From Nephrocerus scutellatus (taxonomy: Eukaryota; Arthropoda; Insecta; Diptera; Pipunculidae), in the NCBI GenBank assembly GCA_947095585.1, contig OX352761.1, forward strand, positions 93,561,833 through 93,625,832: DNA of 64,000 nt, written 5' to 3'. Of the stretch, positions 45,156-56,727 are shown piece by piece. Position 1 is the first letter of the stretch, and each line of letters begins with the position of its first letter. The notes under the pieces were generated by a model. It was not told the origin of the DNA. It ran no database searches and saw only the letters and a list, made by a program, of their open reading frames with translations. The position numbers were made by a program, and so were the translations under genes.

Positions 45156-45745
45156 TAACCAATAAAAATTAAATTTTTCGTGTAAATTCTCTAATTGATA
45201 CACAATGTGCAAAGTTTGAATAAAATCTGGTAACATGTTTCGGGTAAAGTGTTTCCATCGGAGATACACATGTGATTAAAGAAACTCGGGCTAATTTTTA
45301 AAATCCCCACGTACCTGGGGCCACTTACAATTTTTTACAAAAAGCGTTGTCCATAGGATTAAACATGTGTGTATAAAATTTAAAGAACATCGGATACATT
45401 TTTTAAAATTTTGCATGGGACCTTTCGACACCGGGGTCCGATCACGCCAAATTTTTTACAAAAAGTGTTGTTAATCGGAGATACACATTCGTATAAAATT
45501 TGAAGAAAATCGGGTACTTTTTTTTACAAAATTTTAATGGGCGCGACCCGACCCGGGGGCACGATCACTTCCAAAAACTTTTACAAAAAGTATTGTCCAT
45601 TGGATACACATATGCGTATAAAATTTGAAGAAAATCGGGTACTTTAGGAACTTTAGGAACTGTGTTAAAAATTATCACAAGATTCTGCCCACCAGCTAAC
45701 CAGCCACGGGCACACAAAGTTAATATAGAGAATTTAAAAAGTAGA
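45155..45745 (-). mobile_element. AATTCTC-family repeat, copy l
   Basis: AACCAATAAAAATTAAATTT, GTAAATTCTCTAATTG, four units with AATTTGAAGAAAATCGGGTAC and CGATCACTTCC, then CCAGCCACGGGC and GTTAATATAGAGAATTTAAA. Separates two Gypsy fragments. Confidence 0.65.
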
Positions 45746-48706
45746 GATACCGCCGATGTGCGAGAAAATCATCTATAACATCTATGGGTGAAAGGTGATC
45801 TTGGGGAGAGTAGAGTAGGAATAGTGGAGCCAACCAATTTCAACAAGAACGGATTGCTATGCGGAAGAGCTCTAGTAAAACTCCAGCCAAATATAACATT
45901 GAAAATAATGAACGTTAGCCCATTATCACAGAAGGTAATAAAAGAAGGAACAGTCATAGGCAAGACTCTGGGAGTAAGCTGCATCGCAAATAGCCAGCCT
46001 GTAAAAGCAAAGAATATGCCACTAGATCTGCAAAGAAAACAGATAATTCATTTCATGTGTCAATATCTACCAGCAGCACAGCAACAAACACAAGAAAAGG
46101 AGCTAGAGCATTTTGCGGACGTGTTTGCTGTCAGCGACACCGATATGTGTTAAACCAATATAGTGCGACATCGAATCGATACAGGAAATGCTATTCCAAT
46201 TCGACAGGCGCCAATACGATTACCACTTGCTAAACATAAAGAGGCAGAAACACTGGTAAAGAAAATGGAACGTGATGGAATCATAGAGAAGTCCAAAAGC
46301 CCATGGAGCTCACCTTTGGTACTAGTTCAAAAGAAAGATGATTCACCAAGATTTTGTGTGGACTATCGAAAACTGAACAATGTCACCAAGAAGGATAGTT
46401 ATCCATTACCACGTATAGATGACACGCTGGACACCTTATCCGGAGCCAGAATATTCAGTACCTTGGATCTGAAAAGCGGATACTGGCAGTTATCAATTCA
46501 CGATGATGACAAGAAGAAGACAGCATTTACTGCGGGAAACGGCTTGTATCAATCTTCTGTAAAGCCTTTTGGATTTGCAACGCTCCTACTACGTCCAAGT
46601 GGTTGATGAAACATGTTTTGCGAGGCCTTAGCAGGAAGACATGTCTGGTTTATTTGGATGACGTCATTGTTTTTGGACGTACATTCAATGAGCACGTGAA
46701 TAATCTTCGGCAAGTTCTGGAAACCAATAAAGCTGTAGGATTGAAGTTGAGTCCGCCGAAATGTAGCCTTTTCAAAAATTAAGTGAATTATTTGCGACAC
46801 ATTGTATCCAGTCAAGTAGTACGCACGGATAGCAAGAAGTTGGAAGGGTTAACGAATGGCCGGTTCCAAAGAATTTACATGAGCTGCGAAGTTTTCTGGG
46901 GCTATGCTCCTACTATCGACGGTTTGTACCTAATGTTCTGCGAAGCCTTCATCGCCTTACTGAGAAGAACCAAAAGTCCAATGTCGACTGAGTACCAAAA
47001 ATCATTTGACTGGTTGAATGGAAAGCTATGCAGTTTTCAAATTTTGGCATATCCACAGGCAGGAGAAATCTTCATCTTCGCCGTTCGCTTTCTAAGATGT
47101 GTGACCCGAAGGAAATTGCTAGCTGTTGTGGATAGCGTCAAACATTTCCATAAGTACCTATACGGACAAGAGTTTCTTCTTCGAACTAACCACGCAGCAC
47201 TCAAATAGCTAATGCACATTAGGGAACCTGAGGGTCAAGTGGCCAGATGGATCAAGCGACTCCAGGCATACTCATTTAGGACAGAGCATCAAAAAGGATG
47301 CTGCATAATAACGCCGAGGGATTATCAAGAAGACCTTGTGCACCATAATGCAAACACTGTACAAGGCAAGAAAACAAGAAGTGTTCTTGTGCAACTACAC
47401 AAATAATGCTACAGGTCGATGATCGCTAGACAAAGGAGCATCTAAGGAAGGAACAAGTGCGCGATGGTTTAATTGCTCCAATATTTCAATGGATGGCCCA
47501 AGGAGAAAGACCGGAGTGGTACGAGATTGCAACAGCATGTCCTACTGTAAAAAGTTACTGGGCTCAATGTTCATGGTCATTCATTGAGATTCGAAGATGG
47601 ACTGCTGGTAAAGCAATAGGAATCGGCTGATGGTCGAAGCACAAATTCACAGATTGTGCTTCCAGCGAACCGAGTCAAAGAAGTTCTGCAAGAAATATAT
47701 AGTGGTACATCGGGAGCACAGATGTGGAAGACTGGTGCCGAACGTGTGACATATGCGCAGCAAGCAAAGGACCGCAAGCAAAAAATAGAGGAAAAATGTA
47801 ACAGTACAATCTTGGAGCGCCATTTTAGCGGGTGTCAATGCACATAGCTGGTCCATTCCCAGAAAAAATAAATGGAAATCGCTATATGGTTGTGTGCATT
47901 GAATACTTCAGTAAATGGGCTGAAACATATCCTATCGCAAACAAGGAAGCTAGCACGGTGGCTAGGGCATTCGTTGACAATTGCATATGCAGATTTGGAG
48001 TACCACTGGAACTACATTCCGATAAAGGGCGGAATTTCGAATCGCTAGTCTTTCAGAGCTGTGCTAAGTACTCAACGTCAAGAAAACGAGGACTACTCCG
48101 TTACATCCACAGTCTGACGGAATGGTCGAAAGGTTCAACAGAAGGCTAGAAGAACATTTGCGAAAATAATTTAATGCCAACCAAGATGAATGGGATCGTT
48201 GTATACCGTTGATTATGATGGGTTACCGTAGCGCTGTACACAACACGATTAAAAACTCACCAGCAATGATGGTATTTTGCAAAGAACTTCGCCTGCCATG
48301 CGACATTAAATTTGGATCACCACCAGTAGAGGCGACAACAAAGGAGAGCTATGTTAGTGATCTTAGACAGGTGATGATCGCTGTTCATGCTGCAGTATGG
48401 AGCAACATAGTGGATGCCAGCAACCGGATGAAAACGAGATATGACCTACGTGCAAACTGTGGAGGATTTCAGGAAGGAGATTTGGTCTGGCTTTACAATC
48501 CTAAAAGAAGAAAGGTAAATCTCCAAAACTACAGTAAAGTTGGAAAGGGCCTTACAAGATCGTTAACAGGATAAATAATGTAGTATATCGGATCAACAAA
48601 GTCCCAGATGTAAAATGAAAGTTGTTCACATCGACAGATTGACAAGTTATAACATCAGAAGGAGCGCTGAATTTGTTCGGGACGAAAAGAATTAAGTTGT
48701 AGGTAA
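45745..48706 (+). mobile_element. Gypsy-type LTR retrotransposon, pol region (broken)
   Basis: The domain order is that of Gypsy pol: a protease-RT linker (45788-46153), RT (46163-46606: WSSPLVLVQKKDDSPRFCVD, FSTLDLKSGYWQL; then after a frameshift LVYLDDVIVFG with the catalytic YLDD), RNase H (46900-47300, ending LLRTNHAALK and RWIKRLQAYSF), and integrase (47580-48574: MHIAGPFPEKINGNRYMVV, FGVPLELHSDKGRNFES with two of the DDE residues, MMGYRSAVHNT). Internal stops and frameshifts occur in every domain. No env-like ORF was found before the LTR. It cannot be active. Confidence 0.85.
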
Positions 48707-49277
48707 TGTTACGAAAAGTAGTTAGTAGTAGATTAAAAAGGTATAAGAACTAACAATAGAAATTTTGTAAATTGTCATTGCTAGCAGCGCAAAGGGCCAT
48801 CTGTAGTCTAATAGTTAAAGCAAATCGACTAGCAAGACTGTTGTACATAGAATCTATTTTTAGAAATTTTACGCTAGATGACTTATTATGTACTGACGAG
48901 AGTAGAGAAAGTACAACAATATTATGGTCTTTGCTAGATATTTCTGTATATAAGGTTGGAAGACTTTGGAAGGTTTTCAATGAGTATAAATAGAGGGCTG
49001 CAAAATGCAAACATTCATTCGTTCAACGAATTTCGTTGTTTAGAATTCAACCAGTCAAGTTCAAAAAGTTCTTGCAATGGGATAAAGCTACCACCTAAGG
49101 GAAGTATAATGAAGTGCAAGTGTTGTTGTAATAAGTGTTTTTGTGTACATTTAAAGTTATCACCAATATAAATTGGCAACTTATATCATGTTTGTTTATT
49201 TAACTTGTTATTTGTAAATTGTATTGGGGTTTATTTGCAAAATCCTTTATGATTTCGAAAATCTAAATTTCGTAACA
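48707..49277 (+). mobile_element. Gypsy 3' LTR (well bounded)
   Basis: Starts TGTTACGAAA and ends TTTCGTAACA, a perfect 10-bp inverted terminal pair with TG...CA. 571 bp. A TATAAAT box is near 48982. Related LTR copies are at 916-1270 and 35935-36207. It follows the integrase tail at the expected distance. Confidence 0.8.
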
Positions 49278-50331
49278 ATATCATAAAACAATAAAGAAAT
49301 ATTTTCGTTATAAGTGAAACAATATGAAGTATGGAAAGCGTTTATTAGTATAACGTATAACTTGTACATAATAAACTACACAAGGATAGAATAAAAATAA
49401 TAAATAAAATTAAAATGAAAGAATAGAAGAAAATAGAATAATAAAAACCAATACCATAAATAAAATAGAACATGTTATAATACCAACGCGATATTATACA
49501 ACAGCAGCAATACTTATTTTTAAAGAAAACTACTTCAACTGGTTTTGTATATTCGTAATTACAATCATACCATATGTGCATTATCATTTACAGTGTAGCA
49601 ATTACAGTTTATGTTATTCTTGTATATCTTGTAGATTCTTCTATAAAACACGTCAACAGAATTGAATTGTATTCTCTTTGTACCCTAATAAAATTCGAGA
49701 ATTTATCTTTTGTAATTATGTATATAAAGTTCAGTGAAATAAATCTCCTAATCCGTGGGTATTCTGAAATATAGAAAACGAGAAGGGATTTGAGTACGAG
49801 AAGAGTGGCAGGCGTCCAACAATTGTGTTGGTCCGGAACACCTTTGTCAAATTTACTCTCAAACCACAAAAGCATGATAGCATCATCAGGGATTGTATCA
49901 AAGCTTTGGCAGTTACAGAGAACATTTTGTGTCAATTAGTATAAAGTGCACATAGGATAACCTTTGAATTTTGTTATTGAAACATTTGTTAAGTTCTTAT
50001 CTGATGCCAAAGAGAAAGAATATGAATATGCTTTTTATTTAATTATTAATGAATATGTTTTGTTCAGAATTCTGTATGTTTGCTGCAAGCAAAACTTTTT
50101 TGCCGTAAATTAGTAATATGTCAGTTTGGCCGGTTGTCTGTTGTTAGATTGGATTATAGCAACTCACAAGGGCCCAACGAAAATACTGAGAAGGAGGAAA
50201 ACAATAATCAAACCAAAAAGAGAATAGTGATTATAGCAATATAATTGGTTTTCTGATTTTATCCAATTGTATATATGTAAAATATTTTACATTTACATTT
50301 ATTCTATATATGTTTTTCATAATGTTTTCAG
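49278..50331. other. End of intron 2, nothing recognised
   Basis: AT-rich sequence from the LTR to the exon 3 acceptor. ORFs on either strand (for example 49609-49935) show no family features. Confidence 0.5.
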
Positions 50332-50503
50332 GTCGTCAAACCTCCCGGATGGCAATGCTGTAATGGACACGTTCTTTGCAATGGTTGCCGCAGTCGGACA
50401 GTAAAATGTCCTGTCTGCCGAGTGACGCTGGGACCACGGGGAAGATGCCTTTTGTCCGATAAACTATTCAATTTGTTAGCTGAGAGTTTTCCATGCGATG
50501 GAG
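50332..50503 (+). CDS. PDZ-RING-Sina-like E3 ligase, exon 3 (rest of RING)
   Basis: This 172-nt exon encodes residues 123-179 plus the first base of codon 180. It completes a C3HC4 RING: C131, H135, C138, C141, C148 and C151, with the motifs WQCCNGHVLCNGC and KCPVCR. The spacing and the text around GH and LC match the SIAH/Sina RING subtype, which recruits E2 enzymes for ubiquitin transfer. The segment after the RING (LLSDKLFNLLAESFPC) also follows the Sina pattern in which a helix leads to the first SIAH zinc-finger cysteine. The acceptor is TTTTCAG ending at 50331 and the donor GTACGT at 50504, phase 1. All eight RING ligands are present, so the ligase core looks intact. Confidence 0.88.
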
Positions 50504-50914
50504 GTACGTATAGCATTGTTTTGGTTGCTTACTACGTTTTTCATCTACATTATAACTCATTTAATTTTGTTTTAATTTATACTACATAATTAAATCTGAA
50601 TATTTCCACGTCATTCATACAATTAGATTTAAACTCTGTGTAAAAGTTCGGACAACAAAGTGCTTGTGTGTTTGTATAAAATGCCTCCAAACAGCTTGTT
50701 CAAATATAATATCTTTCAAACTGAAGTTTCATAGCAATTGATATGCTGCTCAAATGATCTTAACCGTTACTAAGAAAGAAACAAAAAACGCTGACTGAAA
50801 CTGACATTAAAACATAGCCGATATTGAATTTATATTTGTGAAGATGCATTTACTCGTGCTGATCAAGTTATTATCTATTACGACATCGTGTCGCCTTCTA
50901 CACCCTATTTATTT

Positions 50915-53517
50915 AAAGAAAAAAATAACCGTTCAATATTTAAATGTTTCATGTAAATTCTCTAATAGGAGATAAATATGTGTGCAAAGTTTGAACCGGA
51001 TTAATTTGGAAAAAATTAATATTAGAGCCCCCTTCACTTCAAATTTTTTCAAAAACTGTTGTCGCCGGATACACATCTTCCGTCACATGGCAAAACGCCT
51101 TAAACGCCATTAAGCTGTTTTTGAAATTATTCGCTTATTAGCATCAGAAATCCCTACTCTTTTCATCAATACCAAAATCATCTTTCTATCTCTTTCCGTT
51201 ACCGAGATAATTTAGTGGCAAAACGCCTTATTTGCATAAAAATCAAAATGTGTAACGGGCAAAATAATTTAATGGATCTTAAAATGTAAAAAATGTTGCC
51301 TTGGTATCAAGTTTAATAAATCATTGAATGGCAGAAAGACTTTTTAGCCATTAAGTCCTTTTGCTTATTAGTATGACTTATACATTTTTTAAAATGAACG
51401 ATGGCAAAACGCCTTACTGCAGTTTAAGGCGCTACAATTGTGTTTATTTTCTGGTATTATAAGAAATATATTTGGTAAATCACCTTATAGGACAATACGG
51501 CGTTTAACGCAGAACATAAAATCATTTTTTGGCGCTATTTTAAACGGTTTTTCTCCTAACATCCAATAAGTTCACAAAACTTCGCGGCATTTCTTATGTC
51601 ACTGCATTTTGAAGAAGATGCGTTGAGTTCTACAATGGATAAGAAAAGTCGCGCATTTAAAATGCTGGGAAAACTAATTTCTGTCAAGGAACTAGATATT
51701 ATCCCAGAGTCGAAATATATCCTATCTGCCTACAGCTTCACAAGAAAACAAAAATGTAAATGCTAATTTTGATGCAGAAGAGCGCAACGCATTATTTGAA
51801 GGTAAATCGTTTAGAAATAAGATATATTGAAAGGTATATTATATTTTTTAGATTATAATATAACGAATTTGAAAACAGCAATTTATAATCCTCCAATTAT
51901 TAATCACTGTTCTATGGAAGTGGAAAATGCTATTTTAGAAAACGGTGAACATGAAAAATGAATTTTATTGAACTTTTTATTTTTTTAATAAGGCAAAACC
52001 CTCTAATGAATATTAATGTTTTATCGTTTAGACTTTTCGTTTCATTATTTGTTTGTATATAATGGCAAAAGGCCTTAAAGAATCTTAGGGCTTTTTTGCC
52101 AGTTTCATATCAATATGATTTTAAAAATCCCCAACATCCAAAACAGACTACTGACGAATAAGTGGTTTTGCCAACAATTTTCTTCGGGAAATTATAAAGC
52201 TCACATTGTGGCAAACCATTTTTTCACTTAATTTAAATGGAAAAACTAAATTTAACAAAAATTTTTTTAAACAATATAACGTATAATTATATGAAGTACA
52301 TAACTTCCAATTTTCACTACAAAAAATTTAATAATACCGAAATGGCGCGCCATTTATTATTTATTTATTTCAAAGCTATTTATCTCGAAACTATCATTTT
52401 CAAATTAAGGTGTTTTGCCATGTGACGGGAGACATGTGTAAAAAGATTTGTATGGGGAAAAAATTCAAATCAAAAACCCAAAAATTTTTACAAAAAGTTC
52501 GGTCTGTCAGACTTGTTTAATTGTTTGTTTAAAATTTAAAGTACATCGGGCTAGTTATTAAAAAATTTATATGGTCTCGTCCCCCGGGCCACAGGGTCAT
52601 TTGCTCCACAAAATTTTACAAAAACGTTTGTCATTCGGGATAAAAATATGTTTAAAATTTGAAGAAAATCTGGCTTATTTCAAAAAAATTTATACGGGCA
52701 CCCCTCGGGCCTGGGTGTATAAAATTGTGTATAAAATTTTACCAAAATAGGGTTAATTTTTATTTAAAATTGGTATGAGAGAGAAAATCGTGTTAATTTT
52801 TAAAAAATTTATATTTTAATAATAAATTTTAATATAAAGTTTTGTCTCCGGAAATGTAAATGTGTGCAAAATTGCAATAAAACCAGGCTTTGGAAAGTGG
52901 GTTAAAAATTTATCGCAAGATTCCACAAAAAAAAACGACCGACCAACAGACAGACGTGCCACGGGCAAGCGAATTTCAAAATTGAAATTTTTCTTGTAAG
53001 TTCTCTGACCGGAGATTCGATTTTGTGGTGAAATCCCCCATTTAGTGGTGAAAACTGGCAGCGCACGGTTAGTGCGACGTACACACAACGACGTATGAAG
53101 TACCACTAAAATTCTTTCTTTTGAGTTGAGTTAAGCTGTAAAGCAGTGTGAGTGCGTAACCAGTTCTTCTTCAGTTCGTATCGTAATATTGTACAAAACA
53201 CAATTTAAGAATGCACTCACACAACTGAGCGTACAACACATTATAATTGCGGAACCATTCAGTTTTGTATAAAAATGTGTTCTACTTCCTCTTGATATCT
53301 CTATACTCTCTGCTTCAACACAACAATAAAACAACCACAATCGTAAAGCAAGCAGCGCTGCTTACAGTGCATAAGTAATAGAAAGTATTGTCATCGGAAA
53401 CATAATTATATGTGTGCAAAATTTCAATAAAATCGGGCCTTGGGAAGTGGGTTAAAAATTGATCAGAAAATCTGACCAGCCAGCCAGCACGCGAAGTTAA
53501 TATAGAGAATTTAAAAG
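50915..53517 (-). mobile_element. AATTCTC-family repeat, copy m (composite, split by a TIR element)
   Basis: On the - strand it begins TTAAATTCTCTATATTAACTT (53515) and includes the 400-bp inner segment shared with 10430-10830 (about 53370-53000), then a second family start and tandem units. It ends at about 50915 with GTAAATTCTCTAATAGG and a diverged AACCGTTCAATATTTAAATG. The 51077-52431 transposon is inserted within one unit. Confidence 0.65.
51077..52431. mobile_element. 1355-bp TIR DNA transposon with repeated internal motif
   Basis: The ends are CTTCCGTCACATGGCAAAAC and its inverse (TTTTGCCATGTGACGGGAG), about 27 bp with two or three mismatches, flanked by ACAT at 51073-51076 and 52432-52435. 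Removing it plus one ACAT restores the host repeat text GATACACATGTGTA. The motif GGCAAAACGCCTTA recurs inside at 51217, 51403 and (with one change) 52064. A broken stretch at 51645-51970 may be a transposase scrap. The superfamily is not recognised. Confidence 0.75.
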
Positions 53518-54464
53518 CCGGCCTTTACTCTTACAACTGCACTTAGCTTGTTCTGTTAAACATAAACGAATAGCATCCTATCAAATGAAATAATGATTTA
53601 AGCTACGACGAATGTAAGGAATACCAAATTAACTCCGCGGAAAATTCGATATTTAATGTTAGACATCTAAGCCTTACGACTCAGAAGAAATATAAAGCTT
53701 TAATGATTTTGTTAACCGCTTTTCATTGACTTATTCCTTTATTTTGAGTACCTTTTTTTGTGCTAGCTATTTGGTCTTTCTGCTTTGACCCACAATTGAA
53801 AGAAGATGGAGTTGTCTTTCTTCCTTACCTTTCGACTGTATAGATCACAAGGTCGATCAGATAATCCAAAAGGAAAAATCTACGTTCGTTTGATTCCATT
53901 CCGAGTCAAAAGACAAATTGTCAAAGCGAACCAACCAAACCTCGCAATTGGACAAAAAGCAACAAGTAAGTGGTTTGTCGCATTTTACTTTCTTTATCGC
54001 CGTTGTGAAGTAGATACGAGCAAACACATTTTCTCTCGTACAATTGAAAATCCATTTGAAGACTTAGATGGTTCCATAGCCATTCTCAGCTTTTGATATA
54101 GGAAATCCTAAGTAATTGATTTCTTTTTTGTGTACAACAAATGTGCAGAGCTGCATTGGTAATACCTTTGAGACTTGAGTAAACTCACTACCAGCAACTT
54201 AGTTCTTCAAAGCTTTTAGACACCGTTAGTGTCTTCTGTTTATGTTGTGTAATACTCGTAACACTTGTAATATTCCTTAAGCATTCAAACTTGATTAAGT
54301 GCATCAGAACACTTTTGTGTGATGGACAAAAAATATGATTTGTATACTCTAACTTAAACCGGAAAAAATATATGTAGCGATCAGTGTATGAACATATCTG
54401 GATTATCTTTTCAACTGTGATGACGTACTTATTTATTTTAGGTCTGTAAAGAAAATCAAATTGG
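53518..54464. other. Intron 3 spacer, nothing recognised
   Basis: Contains a 96-codon ORF (53806-54096) with no recognisable domain. No repeat end was seen. Confidence 0.4.
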
Positions 54465-54724
54465 TTAGTGCATTGAGCTTTTGAGCGGGAGGTTCGAATA
54501 CCAGAAGAACACCAAAAAATTTTTCACGGACCCACCTCTCGCAAATGTCTCACAAACGTCCGTGAGTAATAACTGTTACGGAAACTCAATCTGCTTTTCG
54601 AATACGGCTTTAAATTGTAGGTCCCCTTCATTTGTGTACAAAAATATAACACGCGCAAGACGAATGGTCGCTTAAAGAAAGACTTTGGACCACAACGTTC
54701 TGTCACGGACAATATGATTATTAT
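54465..54724 (+). mobile_element. tRNA-derived SINE copy 5 (diverged)
   Basis: The A box is weak (TTGGTTAGTGCATTGAG) and the B box is GGTTCGAATACC. The body AAATTTTTCACGGACCCACCTCTCGC and tail GGTCCCCTTCATTTGTG are recognisable. It ends in GATTATTATT. Confidence 0.6.
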
Positions 54725-54776
54725 TCCAGCATCCGTGGGGAATGTTTATGAGAAAGAGAATTAGCAGTGTAATATA

Positions 54777-55048
54777 TCGGGTGTTTCAACAGGTGCGCTT
54801 CAACTTTTCTCCGATAGGATAGGCCGAATTTCGGCCGATTTATGCGAAAGAGTGGTCGAAAATTGGGTTCAAAGATTGGACTTCGTAAAACGTGCACGCA
54901 GTGGTCATGCAAAAGAAATCGAGTTTCATACCTAAATGTATCATATGTATATGTTCAAGTTCGTTAATAAAAAAAAGTTAGTTCAAAAGTCGAACAGTTT
55001 GTGTTTTATTCAAAAAAAAAGTTGAAGTGCTCTTATTGAAAAACCCTG
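54777..55048 (+). mobile_element. Tc1/mariner-like internal-deletion remnant
   Basis: Flanked by TA. The ends are TCGGGTGTTTCAACAGGTGC and (inverted) CAGGGTTTTTCAATAAGAGC, both leading into CTTCAACTTTT. It keeps the transposase C-terminus in frame (DLCERVVENWVQRL, FVKRARSGHAKEIEFHT then stop; 54845-54932), but everything before it is deleted. Confidence 0.75.
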
Positions 55049-56449
55049 TACATACAATATACGAAGGATGGAATGAAAATCTTTCGCGTCTTCTATTCGC
55101 TCAATACGACATAGTTTGTAAAAATGCCGAAGCGATAGACGCTAGAAAATATGTAGATCACTAACATAAAAAATAGACACATGAATTAGCTTATCGATTT
55201 TTCAAGTCTGTGGTTATAAGTAGAACTTAATTGTCGAAATTAAAAATCGTTATATTAAAAAATGTAGTGACTTGTTCGATGTGGCCACTCAGAGCACACC
55301 GTGTTCGATTCTCGAGGTGTGTCCAAAAAAACGTAAGAATTATTGTAACAACCATGATCATCTGGATTCAAAATACACATGATACGACCATGTACATGTA
55401 ATATACCGATGACCTTTACTGCTGTTTTCACATATACGGTTGAGGTGATGTATGAAGTAATAAACATTTACCCGATTTTGCTTTGCACATATGTGTATCC
55501 CCGATAAGAGGATAACATGGAAAATTTAAAGAATATAATTTTCTCTCGGTAACATGAAAAATTATGATATATTTTAATGTCTCATTCCCATCCACGTTGT
55601 GTGAATTTAGACATAGTCGATGTTGCCAGTACTGCCAAGTACCGTCGAATAAATAATTAGCTCTTATTTTATAATTAAAATAAAAGGTTTTTCAATAAGG
55701 ACCATAACATGAGTTTTGGCACTTCAAATAATCAAGAGGCTTCAGCTCTTGAGTTAATTTGATCATGTATGGGTGTAGGCACATATCTCTATGCAAAATT
55801 AGCAACAATGTGGACTGAGAATTTCCAATTCCTGTGAACGGGGTGGAGTCGATTGATTAGGCTCATTTTGAACTGAAGCATTTACGGCTGCGATATTTGC
55901 GGTACTTCGACCAGTGCGTTGGCTTACTGACACAGGGACATTAAATAGTGAATATGTTGCCTATCTGGTGGGACGATCACCGTTGCGATCACCAACACAG
56001 AATTTTGGTAGGACTTTTTAAAACGTTGCTCGTCTTCACTATAATAAAAAGGTAAGCCTTGATTTACGTTTTGACATTGGCAGATAATAAAAAAAGTTTA
56101 AGTATACGTTGGTATTAAAATACAAAATTGTTATGTACCGATTGGAAAACCATTTACGCGCTCGATCAAAGTATCACACTGCTTATCTAGTAAATAACTA
56201 ATAAATATAATCACCAAGCAGACTGTCCCTAAATGGATTAAATTAAATGATCGTATTACAAACCTCAGCTGACTTTACGGAAAGCAGAGAAACCCTATTG
56301 GAAAAGTAAGGCGTCCTATTTGAGGACACAAGAAAAAGTTTAAAAACTTAAGGTATCTAGGTATCTAAATAAACGTTTGAAAAAGTTACAACAATATTTT
56401 TAAACTACAGGGTTTTTTATTGATAAGATTAGAGTAGGTACATATATAT
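55049..56449. other. Intron 3 spacer, nothing recognised
   Basis: AT-rich, with a phrase near 55480 (ACCCGATTTTGC, TGTGTATCCCCGATAAGAGG) reminiscent of a single AATTCTC-family unit. No gene. Confidence 0.4.
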
Positions 56450-56727
56450 GTGGGCGCCGTGTCTCAGTGGAAATGCGCAAGGCAACTGAGCAGGAGGTTC
56501 GTGGTTCGAGTACCAGTAAAACCTAAATTGTCTCGCGAATGGGTGACAAATGTTCCGAGAGTAAAAACATTTCCCGGAAAGCTTCTCAATTCGCCGTTCG
56601 GATCCGGCTTAAATTGTAGGTCCCTTCCATTTGTGTCCAAAAATATTCATGCGCAACACAACAAATGGTTGCGAGAAAACTAGGCCTTGTACCGCATTGG
56701 TCTGTCGCACCGAATATTATTATTACA
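56450..56727 (+). mobile_element. tRNA-derived SINE copy 6 (full length)
   Basis: GTGGGCGCCGTGTCTCAGTGG, a B-box-like GTGGTTCGAGTACC, the conserved body, GGTTGCGAGAAAACTAGGCC and the 3' tail CCGAATATTATTATTA. Its 278 bp define the approximate length of the family. Confidence 0.7.

Larger units (their letters stand above)
28368..50331 (+). other. E3 gene intron 2 (about 22 kb, hosts the odorant receptor)
   Basis: This phase-0 intron separates RING ligands C117/C120 from C131 onward. It contains LINE debris (about 29.1-39.3 kb), Gypsy fragments, several AATTCTC-family repeats, a SINE, tandem repeats and the antisense odorant receptor gene. A (TA)n microsatellite lies at about 28436-28470, just after the donor. 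Confidence 0.75.

Noticed and set aside
45745..49277. Endogenous retrovirus with envelope gene
   Set aside because: No env-like ORF between integrase and LTR; only broken pol domains of a Gypsy-type element are visible.
53806..54096. 96-codon ORF as a small gene
   Set aside because: No recognisable family, signal peptide or promoter; plausible by chance.
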